From: Haloferax elongans ATCC BAA-1513
GTDB taxonomy: Archaea > Halobacteriota > Halobacteria > Halobacteriales > Haloferacaceae
Direction of reading: 5' to 3'
Assembly: GCF_000336755.1 (NCBI RefSeq)
Contig: NZ_AOLK01000022.1
Location: forward strand, 1-64,000
Length of the DNA stretch: 64,000 nucleotides
The notes below the pieces were generated by a model. That model searched no databases and was not told where the DNA came from. It saw nothing but the letters and a program-made list of their open reading frames with translations. The stretch's first letter is position 1. Each line of letters opens with the position of its first letter. This document shows positions 33,703 through 40,385 of the stretch, piece after piece. The position numbers and the translations under genes were made by a program.

Positions 33703-33963
33703 TCACGCACTCGGCCGAATTCGAGCGAGGATGTCACCGTGGTCGAAGTCGGCACCTTCGCCGACGACGATTTCGCTGACGGTGCCCGAAACGGGCGCGG
33801 TCACGTCGATACTCACTTTCTCGACTTGCATCTCACAGAGCGTCTCGCCTTGGTCGACCGGCGAGCCCTCGCGGACGAACCAGTTGGCGAGGTACGCCTC
33901 GGTGACATCCTCCGCGTCTTCGGGCCAGACGGTCGCCGAGTCCACGTCGACCGTCTCAGCCAT
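33703..33963 (-). CDS. Free-standing lipoyl domain protein
   Basis: An 86-residue lipoyl/biotinyl domain with nothing else attached. The modified lysine is K49 in QVEKVSIDV at the beta hairpin; ETLCEM and SGTVSEIVVGEGADFDHGDILARI frame it. It follows E1 beta by 30 bases and would act as swinging arm for the oxoacid dehydrogenase. No peripheral-subunit-binding or acyltransferase domain is present, and no full E2 gene is nearby. Confidence 0.92.
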   Translation of the reverse strand: MAETVDVDSATVWPEDAEDVTEAYLANWFVREGSPVDQGETLCEMQVEKVSIDVTAPVSGTVSEIVVGEGADFDHGDILARIRPSA

Positions 33964-33993
33964 GGGCGGCCCCCACTCGTCGGTCGCGCTGGC

Positions 33994-35034
33994 TCATTCG
34001 TGGAGTTCGCGGATTGCCTCGGCGATGCCTTCGGTGCCGGGAATGACCTCGTCTTCCAGCGGCCGGGCGTAGGGTAGCGGCACGTCCGGGATTGCGAGGC
34101 GCTTGACCGCCGAGAGGTCGTCGAGCGCGCCTTCGGCGGCCCGCGCGATAATCTCGCCCGTCACACCGAACGACTGGTAGTCCTCGTCGACGACGAGGAG
34201 TTTCCCCGTCTTGCGCACCGAGTCGAGGATAGTGTCGGTGTCGAGCGGGACGAGGGTTCGCAGGTCGACGACTTCGGCGTCGATACCGTCGTCTTCGAGC
34301 CTGCTCGCGGCGTCGAGCGCCCGGTGGACGTGGAGTCCGAGCGTGACGACCGTCACGTCGTCGCCGGGGCGTTTGATGTCCGCTTCACCGAACGGAATCG
34401 TGTAGTCTTCTTTCGGGACGGACGTCTTCGGCCCGGATGGTGACGGCATCCAGCCGAGACCCATCAGGCGCTTGTGGAACATGTACACCACGGGGTCGTC
34501 GTCGCGGATGGCGCTGTGCATCAGGCCCTTGGCGTCGTAGGCGTTGCTCGGAACGACGACTTTCATCCCCGGCAGGTGGGCGAAGGTCCCGTAGAGCGTC
34601 TGGGAGTGTTGCCCCGCGTCGTTGTAGGTGCCGCCGACTGCCGTGGTCAGCACCATCGGGACGGAGAACGACCCCCCGCTCATGTAGGTGTTCTTCGCCA
34701 TGTTGTTGTAGATCTGGTCCATGGCGACGCCGAAGAAGTCGACGAACATCAGTTCGGCAATCGGGCGCATTCCGGCCTGTGCCGCGCCGACGGCCGCGCC
34801 GATGTAGGCCGTCTCGCTGATGGGAACGTCCATCACGCGGTCCCGGCCGAACTCGTCGAGGAGACCGGTCGTACTGGAGAAGATACCGCCGTAGTCGGCG
34901 ACGTCCTCGCCCATGAGGAATACGTCCTCGTCGTTTCGCATCTCCCAGGCGACGGCTTCGACCATCGCCCTGCTCATCGTCAGTTCCCGCTCTGTCTCGG
35001 TCGCTTCGGTAACGTCTCGTGATTCAGTCGCCAT
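33994..35034 (-). CDS. 2-oxoacid dehydrogenase E1 beta subunit
   Basis: A 346-residue transketolase-like E1 beta, similar to acetoin, branched-chain and pyruvate dehydrogenase beta chains: MGEDVADYGGIFSSTTGLLDEFG near residue 42 and ETAYIGAAVGAAQAGMRPIAELMFVDFFGVAMDQIYNN follow family order. It completes the thiamine-diphosphate site with E1 alpha, whose stop lies two bases upstream of this start. Substrate specificity cannot be read from the sequence. Confidence 0.93.
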   Translation of the reverse strand: MATESRDVTEATETERELTMSRAMVEAVAWEMRNDEDVFLMGEDVADYGGIFSSTTGLLDEFGRDRVMDVPISETAYIGAAVGAAQAGMRPIAELMFVDFFGVAMDQIYNNMAKNTYMSGGSFSVPMVLTTAVGGTYNDAGQHSQTLYGTFAHLPGMKVVVPSNAYDAKGLMHSAIRDDDPVVYMFHKRLMGLGWMPSPSGPKTSVPKEDYTIPFGEADIKRPGDDVTVVTLGLHVHRALDAASRLEDDGIDAEVVDLRTLVPLDTDTILDSVRKTGKLLVVDEDYQSFGVTGEIIARAAEGALDDLSAVKRLAIPDVPLPYARPLEDEVIPGTEGIAEAIRELHE

Positions 35035-35036
35035 GC

Positions 35037-36065
35037 TCAGTCACCTCCCTGGTTCCCGCCGTCGGTCGCCGCCTTCGCTGGCGGGTTGGTAAACACGTTC
35101 TCGTACGCCTCCTCTGGAGACGGCTCTGGCTGTTCTTTCGCCCACGAGATTGCGTCGTCGACGCGCTCGTGTGCGCGCTCGCGAATCTCGTCGAGTTCGT
35201 CGTCCTCGACGCCGTGCGAGCGCAGGTCGTCCGCGATGCGCTCGATGGAATCGAGTTGTTTCGCCCGTTCGATGTCGGCTTCGGGGCGATACGCCTCCGC
35301 GTCGCCCATGAAGTGACCCATCCGGCGGTGGACCTGCACTTCGAGGAGCGTCGGGCCGTTCCCGTCGCGGGCGCGAGCGATTGCCTTCCCCGCCGCTTCG
35401 GCGACGGCGACGGCGTCGTCCGAATCGACTCGCTCGCCGGGCAGGTCGAATCCCCACGCGCGCCGGGAGCCGTCTTCGACGTCGGTCACGCGGTCTTTCG
35501 GCATGCTAATCGCCCAGTCGTTGTCCTCGATGACGAACACGACCGGCAGGTCGTGGACGCTCGCGAGGTTGAGCGATTCGAGGAATCCACCTTGGTCGAT
35601 GGCTCCGTCGCCGAGGAACGCAACGGCGACAGAGTCGGTGTTGCGCTTCTTCGCAGCCATCGCCGCGCCGACAGCGGGCGGGCAGCCCTGCGCGATGATG
35701 CCCGAACACGCGAAGTTTACGTCCGGGTCGAACAGGTGCATGTGACCGCCTTTCCCGCGGCACAGCCCCGTCTTTCGGCCGAAAATCTCGGCTGTCATCT
35801 TCTTCAGGTCGACGCCTTTCGCGATAGCGACGTGGTGCGGTCGGTGGGGTGCTGTGACCGTGTCGTCGTCGCGAAGATGAAGGCACACGCCCGCACTAGA
35901 CGCCTCGTGTCCGGCAGCGAGGTGTAACTCGCCCGGAATCGGCCCCGCCGAGATGTCGAACGCGGGTTGCTTGCCGACGAGATATTCTTCCTGTAGCTGT
36001 TCTTCGTAGTACCGAGCAGTCACCATCTGCTCGTACATCGTTCGAAGTTCGTTGACACTCACCAT
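35037..36065 (-). CDS. 2-oxoacid dehydrogenase E1 alpha subunit
   Basis: A 342-residue E1 alpha. The thiamine-diphosphate motif starts at GDGAIDQGGFLESLNLA (near 165-181) and ends in VIEDN; GHEASSAGV, the usual N-terminal active-site region, is intact. It decarboxylates a 2-oxo acid or acetoin and hands the acyl unit to lipoate. It heads a three-gene operon with E1 beta and a single lipoyl domain. AT-rich DNA at 36086-36116 holds a likely TATA box. I recall an operon of this composition from Haloferax, with a role not fully settled. Confidence 0.93.
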   Translation of the reverse strand: MVSVNELRTMYEQMVTARYYEEQLQEEYLVGKQPAFDISAGPIPGELHLAAGHEASSAGVCLHLRDDDTVTAPHRPHHVAIAKGVDLKKMTAEIFGRKTGLCRGKGGHMHLFDPDVNFACSGIIAQGCPPAVGAAMAAKKRNTDSVAVAFLGDGAIDQGGFLESLNLASVHDLPVVFVIEDNDWAISMPKDRVTDVEDGSRRAWGFDLPGERVDSDDAVAVAEAAGKAIARARDGNGPTLLEVQVHRRMGHFMGDAEAYRPEADIERAKQLDSIERIADDLRSHGVEDDELDEIRERAHERVDDAISWAKEQPEPSPEEAYENVFTNPPAKAATDGGNQGGD

Positions 36066-36203
36066 ACCCAGTAGTCGTACATTCGAAAATCTATTAACAT
36101 TAATTATGTAAAAACAGACCGTCAGACTCTGTGGAATTCGAAATCATCACGGAAAACGACTGAGTGCGTGCATTACTAACTCCGACGGCGACAATTCGTG
36201 TGC

Positions 36204-36845
36204 ATGAGTAGCACGACACCGACTCCGGTGACGATACCTGCCGACGGCGTCGAACTCGAAGGGGACCTCGCGGTTCCGTCGGGGGCGTCAGGCCTCGTCG
36301 TCTTCGCGCACGGCAGCGGCAGTAGTCGCAAGAGCCCGCGAAACAACTTCGTCGCGGAGGTCATCCGCGAGCGGGGTCTCGGAACGCTGCTTTTCGACCT
36401 CCTGACCGAGGAGGAAGACCAGACCTACGAGACTCGGTTCGATATCTCGCTTCTGACACAGCGCCTCCTCGCGGCGACCGAGTGGGTCCGGAGCAGAGAC
36501 GACACCGCCGACCTCGATATCGGCTATTTCGGGTCGAGTACGGGTGCAGCCGCGGCCCTTCTCGGGGCGGCCGAACTCTACGACCAGACCGGTGCGGTGG
36601 TCTCCCGCGGCGGCCGCGTCGACCTCGCGGAAGAACGTCTCGACGAGGTGACTGCTCCGACGCTGTTCATCGTCGGTGGCGCGGACGACACCGTACTCGA
36701 ATTCAACCGCGACGCGTTCGGCGAGCTCCACTGCGAGAAATCACTCGAAGTCGTCGAAGGTGCTGGCCACCTGTTCGAAGGTTCCGGCGAACTGGAGGAA
36801 GTCGCCGACCTCGCGGCCGACTGGTTCGAGACGCATCTTGGGTAA
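36204..36845 (+). CDS. Alpha/beta hydrolase, dienelactone-hydrolase-like
   Basis: A 213-residue serine hydrolase. The oxyanion region is VVFAHGSGSSRKSPRN at residues 32-47, nucleophile S112 lies in GSSTG, acid Asp in GGADDTV and His in GAGHLFEG near the end. Such single-domain enzymes hydrolyse esters or lactones. The start at 36204 (ATG) is preferred to the GTG six bases earlier. It is divergent from the E1 alpha operon. Confidence 0.87.
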   Translation: MSSTTPTPVTIPADGVELEGDLAVPSGASGLVVFAHGSGSSRKSPRNNFVAEVIRERGLGTLLFDLLTEEEDQTYETRFDISLLTQRLLAATEWVRSRDDTADLDIGYFGSSTGAAAALLGAAELYDQTGAVVSRGGRVDLAEERLDEVTAPTLFIVGGADDTVLEFNRDAFGELHCEKSLEVVEGAGHLFEGSGELEEVADLAADWFETHLG

Positions 36846-36873
36846 CACGCGTAGCTGGGTGGTGTGGCCCGCC

Positions 36874-37029
36874 TCACCGCGAGAACTGGAGGTCTTTCGC
36901 GGGGTCCTCGACGACGACCCACCAGCGAAGGTCGTCTTTCGGGTGCCGTCTCTCGACGTATTCTTCGAGCTGTGCACCGATGTCGAAGTCGCGCCCGCAG
37001 AGGTTGCAGCGGTGGTGTCGCTTTCCCAT
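36874..37029 (-). CDS. 51-residue Cys/His microprotein
   Basis: A short minus-strand ORF reading MGKRHHRCNLCGRDFDIGAQ and onward through LEEYVERRHPKDDLRWWVVV to DLQFSR. C8-NL-C11 and the ERRH segment (His 29) form a C2H2-like zinc finger; R-W-W-V-V-V follows as a beta strand. Third-position GC is haloarchaeal, unlike the AT-rich island next to it. A perfect inverted repeat lies 10-24 bases before its ATG. Function unknown. Confidence 0.72.
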   Translation of the reverse strand: MGKRHHRCNLCGRDFDIGAQLEEYVERRHPKDDLRWWVVVEDPAKDLQFSR

Positions 37030-37038
37030 GTGAATATA

Positions 37039-37053
37039 TAACAATGGTTGTTA
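37039..37053. promoter_or_regulatory. Inverted repeat TAACAA-3-TTGTTA before the microprotein gene
   Basis: Perfect six-base arms flank TGG, 10-24 bases upstream of the minus-strand ATG at 37029 and next to ATATATA (37034-37040). The place suits an operator over the transcription start. Confidence 0.5.
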
Positions 37054-37293
37054 CGAAGTATGTTAGCTCTAGGTTTAATAGTACGACTTGACTTTCACGC
37101 CCCCAAAGCTCCTTATGTCTATCATCCGCGCGCCCACCAGACCTTAGACTATCCACTCAGCACAATTCTCTGGGCTGTTAACTCCTTAGTTCGAATATAT
37201 GTGGCACGACATATCCTATCATCATTTACCTCTACTAGAACGGTAGTGTCAATTAGAAATAATTAAATATTTTATCATAATCTGGTCGAATGT
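37054..37293. promoter_or_regulatory. AT-rich spacer and promoter of the protease gene
   Basis: About 240 bases with low GC and no convincing gene. ATTAAATATTTTA (37262-37274) lies about 27 bases before the protease ATG, which fits a leaderless haloarchaeal promoter. A 72-codon ORF across 37048-37266 lacks coding character. Confidence 0.5.
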
Positions 37294-38460
37294 ATGTCCC
37301 CAAAGAAAGTTGGTGGATTAGAGTTGACTCGTCGAAAGGCCCTCTCGACACTTGGTGCTGCAGTTACGATGTCCGGGCTAGGAACTACGGTACAAGCCTC
37401 GGAAAGTAAGGTTGACCACCCTATGTTGGTCTCAGGTGATAATGTCGTTAAATGGCTATCTGTGCCAGCAGATTGGGAACAACATCGAAAACATGCAATA
37501 GAGGCTCTTGGAACTGCGAGAGACAGGCTCGGGACGACACCGAAGGTCGTTGGAACGGAGTTAGAGCAGTCCCGAGACCGTTATGGCGGCCACAATGGAT
37601 TCCAGATCTCTGTAATCCTTGACAAAGATGACAAATCTGTACAGCGCGAAAGAGTTCGCAATAACTTACCTGAGGAGGTTGATGACATTCCGATTTCTAG
37701 TAGAGACAGTGCAGAGTCTTTTGCGGGTTCTTGTGATGATCAAGATACTGTTGATGACAACTGTACGAATAATGAATCGACAGATACCGTCCAAGGAGGA
37801 CAAAATGTCGGTTGGGTCGAACAGGGGAATGGAACCTCGTGTTGTGGTGTGAAATATAATGGAGAACAATGTCTCCTCACTGCAGCACACAACTTCTATA
37901 ACCCTGGTAATTGCAGTAGCAGTGATGAAAATGATCTTATTGGTCGAGTAGCAGATGCTGCGGAAGAAGAAATTGGAGAAGTTATTGAGGCGGATATTAA
38001 GGGTGATTGGGCTCTCATCGACGATAGCCGTGGAGGCGATTACCCCAACGAGATTGATGACAACGACGAGTTCCCTTCCGTCAAAGGGCATGTTACTAAA
38101 CCCACATTAGATCATTGGGCAAGTGATTCATCGAACTCGCCCTGTGTATACAATATGGGTCGGCAAACTGGTCTCACATCTGGTAAAATCATGAATACAA
38201 ATGCGAATTGGACTGCTATTTGTTCTAATATGAGAAACCATGGTGTGAGATCACGCGCGAATTTTGCGGATGGTGATTCTGGTTCACCAACGTACCACTT
38301 GGAGGATGGAGATGCTTATATTATTAGCGTGACCGGATACGGATATGACCCGTACGGATTTGCATGTGGCCAGAAAAAATCAGACAAATCTGGAGGAATT
38401 GGTGCATACTGGTTAGCTGAGAATAAGAATGTCAAGTTCGGGGAGAACAGCACAGTATAG
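37294..38460 (+). CDS. Tat-exported trypsin-like serine protease, AT-rich gene
   Basis: A 388-residue protein with a Tat signal (LTRRKALSTLGAAVTMSGLG, residues 11-30) and a chymotrypsin-fold triad: H199 in LLTAAHNF, D238 in GDWALID and S329 in ADGDSGSP. Residues 40-165 look like a propeptide region rich in Asp and Asn. Nine Cys (for example CC at 183-184, C193, C207, C358) suggest extracellular disulfides. Codon use (AAT, ATT, GAT, AGA) differs sharply from all neighbours, a sign of recent transfer. It probably cleaves proteins outside the cell; no inhibitor or immunity gene is recognised beside the following small membrane protein. Confidence 0.85.
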   Translation: MSPKKVGGLELTRRKALSTLGAAVTMSGLGTTVQASESKVDHPMLVSGDNVVKWLSVPADWEQHRKHAIEALGTARDRLGTTPKVVGTELEQSRDRYGGHNGFQISVILDKDDKSVQRERVRNNLPEEVDDIPISSRDSAESFAGSCDDQDTVDDNCTNNESTDTVQGGQNVGWVEQGNGTSCCGVKYNGEQCLLTAAHNFYNPGNCSSSDENDLIGRVADAAEEEIGEVIEADIKGDWALIDDSRGGDYPNEIDDNDEFPSVKGHVTKPTLDHWASDSSNSPCVYNMGRQTGLTSGKIMNTNANWTAICSNMRNHGVRSRANFADGDSGSPTYHLEDGDAYIISVTGYGYDPYGFACGQKKSDKSGGIGAYWLAENKNVKFGENSTV

Positions 38461-38475
38461 TTCCCAAACCGACAA

Positions 38476-38643
38476 ATGAATAAAATTAAATGGGTGACAC
38501 GGCTTCTGTTTGCCGCTCTGGTAGTGGCATCGGTATATGTTTCAATATATCATCCACTCGTCAAGGAGATACACATCCTCATCACGCTCGTTTCGATTGG
38601 GATCATTATCTTCCTAATTGAACGGTTTCTAGTTGAGGTCTAA
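38476..38643 (+). CDS. 55-residue two-helix membrane protein beside the protease
   Basis: A short AT-rich ORF starting 15 bases after the protease stop. It reads MNKIKWVTRLLFAALVVASV, then YVSIYHPLVKEIHILITLVS and a second hydrophobic stretch ending ERFLVEV. Two membrane helices (about 7-27 and 33-50) flank a short loop. Its base composition matches the protease gene and not the flanks, so the two probably arrived together. A role in protease anchoring or self-protection is possible but only inferred. Confidence 0.7.
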   Translation: MNKIKWVTRLLFAALVVASVYVSIYHPLVKEIHILITLVSIGIIIFLIERFLVEV

Positions 38644-38700
38644 ACTCGGTCCAATCGAGTTTCATTGTTGTCATAATATTTGAAATTGATATATTCAACT

Positions 38701-38717
38701 TTTGTAACTGGTACAAA
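38701..38717. promoter_or_regulatory. Inverted repeat TTTGTA-5-TACAAA before the DsbA-like gene
   Basis: Perfect six-base arms with spacer ACTGG end 10 bases before the ATG at 38728. The position overlaps the expected transcription start, so a repressor or redox regulator may bind here. Confidence 0.55.
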
Positions 38718-38727
38718 TACAAATCCC

Positions 38728-39360
38728 ATGACCAACGACGAAGCCGGTCGAATCACCATCTACTCCGACTACGTCTGTCCGTTCTGTTACCTCGGTCGCC
38801 AGTCGCTCTCGCAGTATCAAGCGACCCGAGACGAGGAACTCGACATCGACTGGCATCCCTTCGACTTGCGAAGCCACAAGCGCCGCCCCGATGGCAGTAT
38901 CGACTCGTCCGTCGAGGACGGGAAAGACGACGAGTACTACGAGCAGGCCAAAGAGGGCGTTCGCCGCCTCCAAGAGAAGTACGGTGTCGAGATGACGCTC
39001 GACATCTCGATGGACATCGACTCGCTTCCAGCCCAAGTGGTCTCGTACTATCTGAAGGAGCATTACGACTACGAGACGTGGCTTGCCTTCGACGAATCGG
39101 TCTTCGAGGCGCTCTGGCAGGACGGCAAGGACATCGGCGACGAAGCACTGCTCGTCGACCTCGCCGAATCTGTCGGTGTCGATGGCGGCGAAGTCGAATC
39201 GGCATTGGACGACGAGACGCTCCGGGCCGAAGTACGAGAGAAGTTCACCGAAGCGCAGCGCCACGGGGTGACGGGCGTGCCGACGTTTGCGTACGATGGA
39301 TACGCTGCTCGGGGTGCGGTTCCGCCGGAGCAGTTAGAGCGACTCGTCGAGGGCGTGTAA
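38728..39360 (+). CDS. DsbA/FrnE-family thiol oxidoreductase
   Basis: A 210-residue thioredoxin-fold protein of the FrnE/2-hydroxychromene isomerase-like DsbA group. The active-site motif is C17-PF-C20 (SDYVCPFCYLGRQ). The inserted helical domain spans about 60-165, and the cis-Pro loop is GVTGVPTF near 186-193. No signal peptide, so it acts in the cytoplasm, probably in thiol or oxidative-stress chemistry. The ATG at 38728 is chosen over 38680, which lies in AT-rich promoter DNA. Confidence 0.9.
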   Translation: MTNDEAGRITIYSDYVCPFCYLGRQSLSQYQATRDEELDIDWHPFDLRSHKRRPDGSIDSSVEDGKDDEYYEQAKEGVRRLQEKYGVEMTLDISMDIDSLPAQVVSYYLKEHYDYETWLAFDESVFEALWQDGKDIGDEALLVDLAESVGVDGGEVESALDDETLRAEVREKFTEAQRHGVTGVPTFAYDGYAARGAVPPEQLERLVEGV

Positions 39361-39434
39361 CCGAGCCCACAAGTTCCGGAAAGAAGTTCCATATATAGTA
39401 ACATATATATCAAAATGGGTTTTGTATAAGGTCT

Positions 39435-39623
39435 ATGCCCTTCAAAACCAGCTGTCTCTCCGATTGCGATGCGACCATCACGGCCGGTTCGCCAGAAGAA
39501 GTCGGCGTGCTGTTGATGGAACACATGGACGACCAACACAACACTCCTGTCGACCCAACCGAAGTGAGTAAATTTGCGATTCAAACGAGGGGCGAAGTCC
39601 TCGTGGCCGGACCGTCGTCGTAG
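39435..39623 (+). CDS. 62-residue DUF1059-like Cys/His microprotein
   Basis: Reads MPFKTSCLSDCDATITAGSP, then a helix with LLMEHMDDQH, ending in LVAGPSS. C7, C11, H29 and H34 could bind one zinc; the order C-x3-C, beta hairpin, helix with two His is the plan of DUF1059 proteins. It has its own AT-rich promoter (CATATATAGTAACATATATAT near 39390). It is convergent with another Cys/His microprotein, four bases between the stops. Confidence 0.72.
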   Translation: MPFKTSCLSDCDATITAGSPEEVGVLLMEHMDDQHNTPVDPTEVSKFAIQTRGEVLVAGPSS

Positions 39624-39627
39624 CCAG

Positions 39628-39795
39628 CTATTCCGACGAAGAATAGACGACCTTATCGGTCGTCGTGTTTCGAATTGATACCGCGTGGTTCGTTCTGTCT
39701 TGATGCTTGTCCGCAGTCCACTGTGCGAAATCGTCGCCAATCATCACTTTCTCGAAGTCACAGTCGTGGCACTCGACGAGGTACGACGAAGACAT
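39628..39795 (-). CDS. 55-residue Cys/His microprotein
   Basis: Reads MSSSYLVECHDCDFEKVMIG, then DDFAQWTADKHQDRTNHAVS and ends VVYSSSE. C9-HD-C12 and H30/H36 form a C2H2-type site, the same plan as the convergent 62-residue protein. An inverted repeat ATTAACA-14-TGTTAAT (39804-39831) lies 9-36 bases before its ATG. Function unknown. Confidence 0.7.
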   Translation of the reverse strand: MSSSYLVECHDCDFEKVMIGDDFAQWTADKHQDRTNHAVSIRNTTTDKVVYSSSE

Positions 39796-39803
39796 GTTCT
39801 TCC

Positions 39804-39831
39804 ATTAACAACAGAGCATAATAATGTTAAT
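39804..39831. promoter_or_regulatory. Inverted repeat ATTAACA-14-TGTTAAT
   Basis: Seven-base perfect arms in the AT-rich region before the microprotein gene at 39795; the outer bases CC and GG nearly extend it. It may be an operator or simply promoter composition. Confidence 0.35.
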
Positions 39832-39895
39832 TGGTTGATTTAAAGATTGCTGACACAGGGAGAAACGTGGTGGTCTCTCGGACCCTCGCTGAGTG

Positions 39896-40327
39896 TTATG
39901 CCTCCCAATTATCTTCGAGTATTCGGCCGAGGGCGACTTCCATCTCTTCGAACTCACTCAGTTCGAGTTCGTCGGTCGTGACGATGACGCCGTGGTCGCC
40001 GACGACGACGCGGCCGATGAAGCCCTCCGAGAACACGCGGAGTGTGAACTCGTACTCACCGAATTCGGGGTTCGACTCTCTGTCGGTCTCTCGTCCGTAC
40101 GACTCTTGAGGGCCGAAGCCCGTTCGTTCGCTTTCGACGAGTCCAGCCTTCGCTGTGCGAGCCTTCTCTTCGTCACCACCGTAGAGGTCTTGTCGAACGT
40201 AGAGCAGGTCGAAGTCATCCCGCGTGAAGTAGATGACACTCCGCAGTGCGTCTCCGAGTGTGGGTCGGCAAGTCGAGACGATGCTGTCGGCAAAGGCTGT
40301 CGCTGCGTCACCAGACGTCTGTTCCAT
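39896..40327 (-). CDS. Conserved haloarchaeal protein (DUF7522-like)
   Basis: A 143-residue soluble alpha/beta protein: GDALRSVIYFTRDDFDLLYVRQDLYGG, then a charged helix, then EYEFTLRVFSEGFIGRVVVGDHGVIVTTDELELSEFEEM. I recall similar short proteins in haloarchaea under DUF7522, sometimes next to signalling genes. The ATG at 40327 is preferred to the GTG two codons before. It lies 58 bases downstream of, and on the same strand as, the chemoreceptor-like gene. Confidence 0.75.
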   Translation of the reverse strand: MEQTSGDAATAFADSIVSTCRPTLGDALRSVIYFTRDDFDLLYVRQDLYGGDEEKARTAKAGLVESERTGFGPQESYGRETDRESNPEFGEYEFTLRVFSEGFIGRVVVGDHGVIVTTDELELSEFEEMEVALGRILEDNWEA

Positions 40328-40385
40328 GAGCACATATGGCGCTCTAACGTATTTCTGCTTCTCGCCTACCTACCCTGTTGCGAAT

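Noticed and set aside
36578-37156. 192-residue minus-strand ORF across the hydrolase gene end
   Set aside because: Antisense shadow of the hydrolase; the real short gene in this place (36874-37029) is in another frame.
37048-37266. 72-codon plus-strand ORF in the AT-rich spacer
   Set aside because: Composition and residue use look random, it has no motif, and it covers the protease promoter.
37030-38700. Prophage or integrative element
   Set aside because: No integrase, no tRNA, and no matching direct repeats at the two borders that I can see; only base composition suggests transfer.
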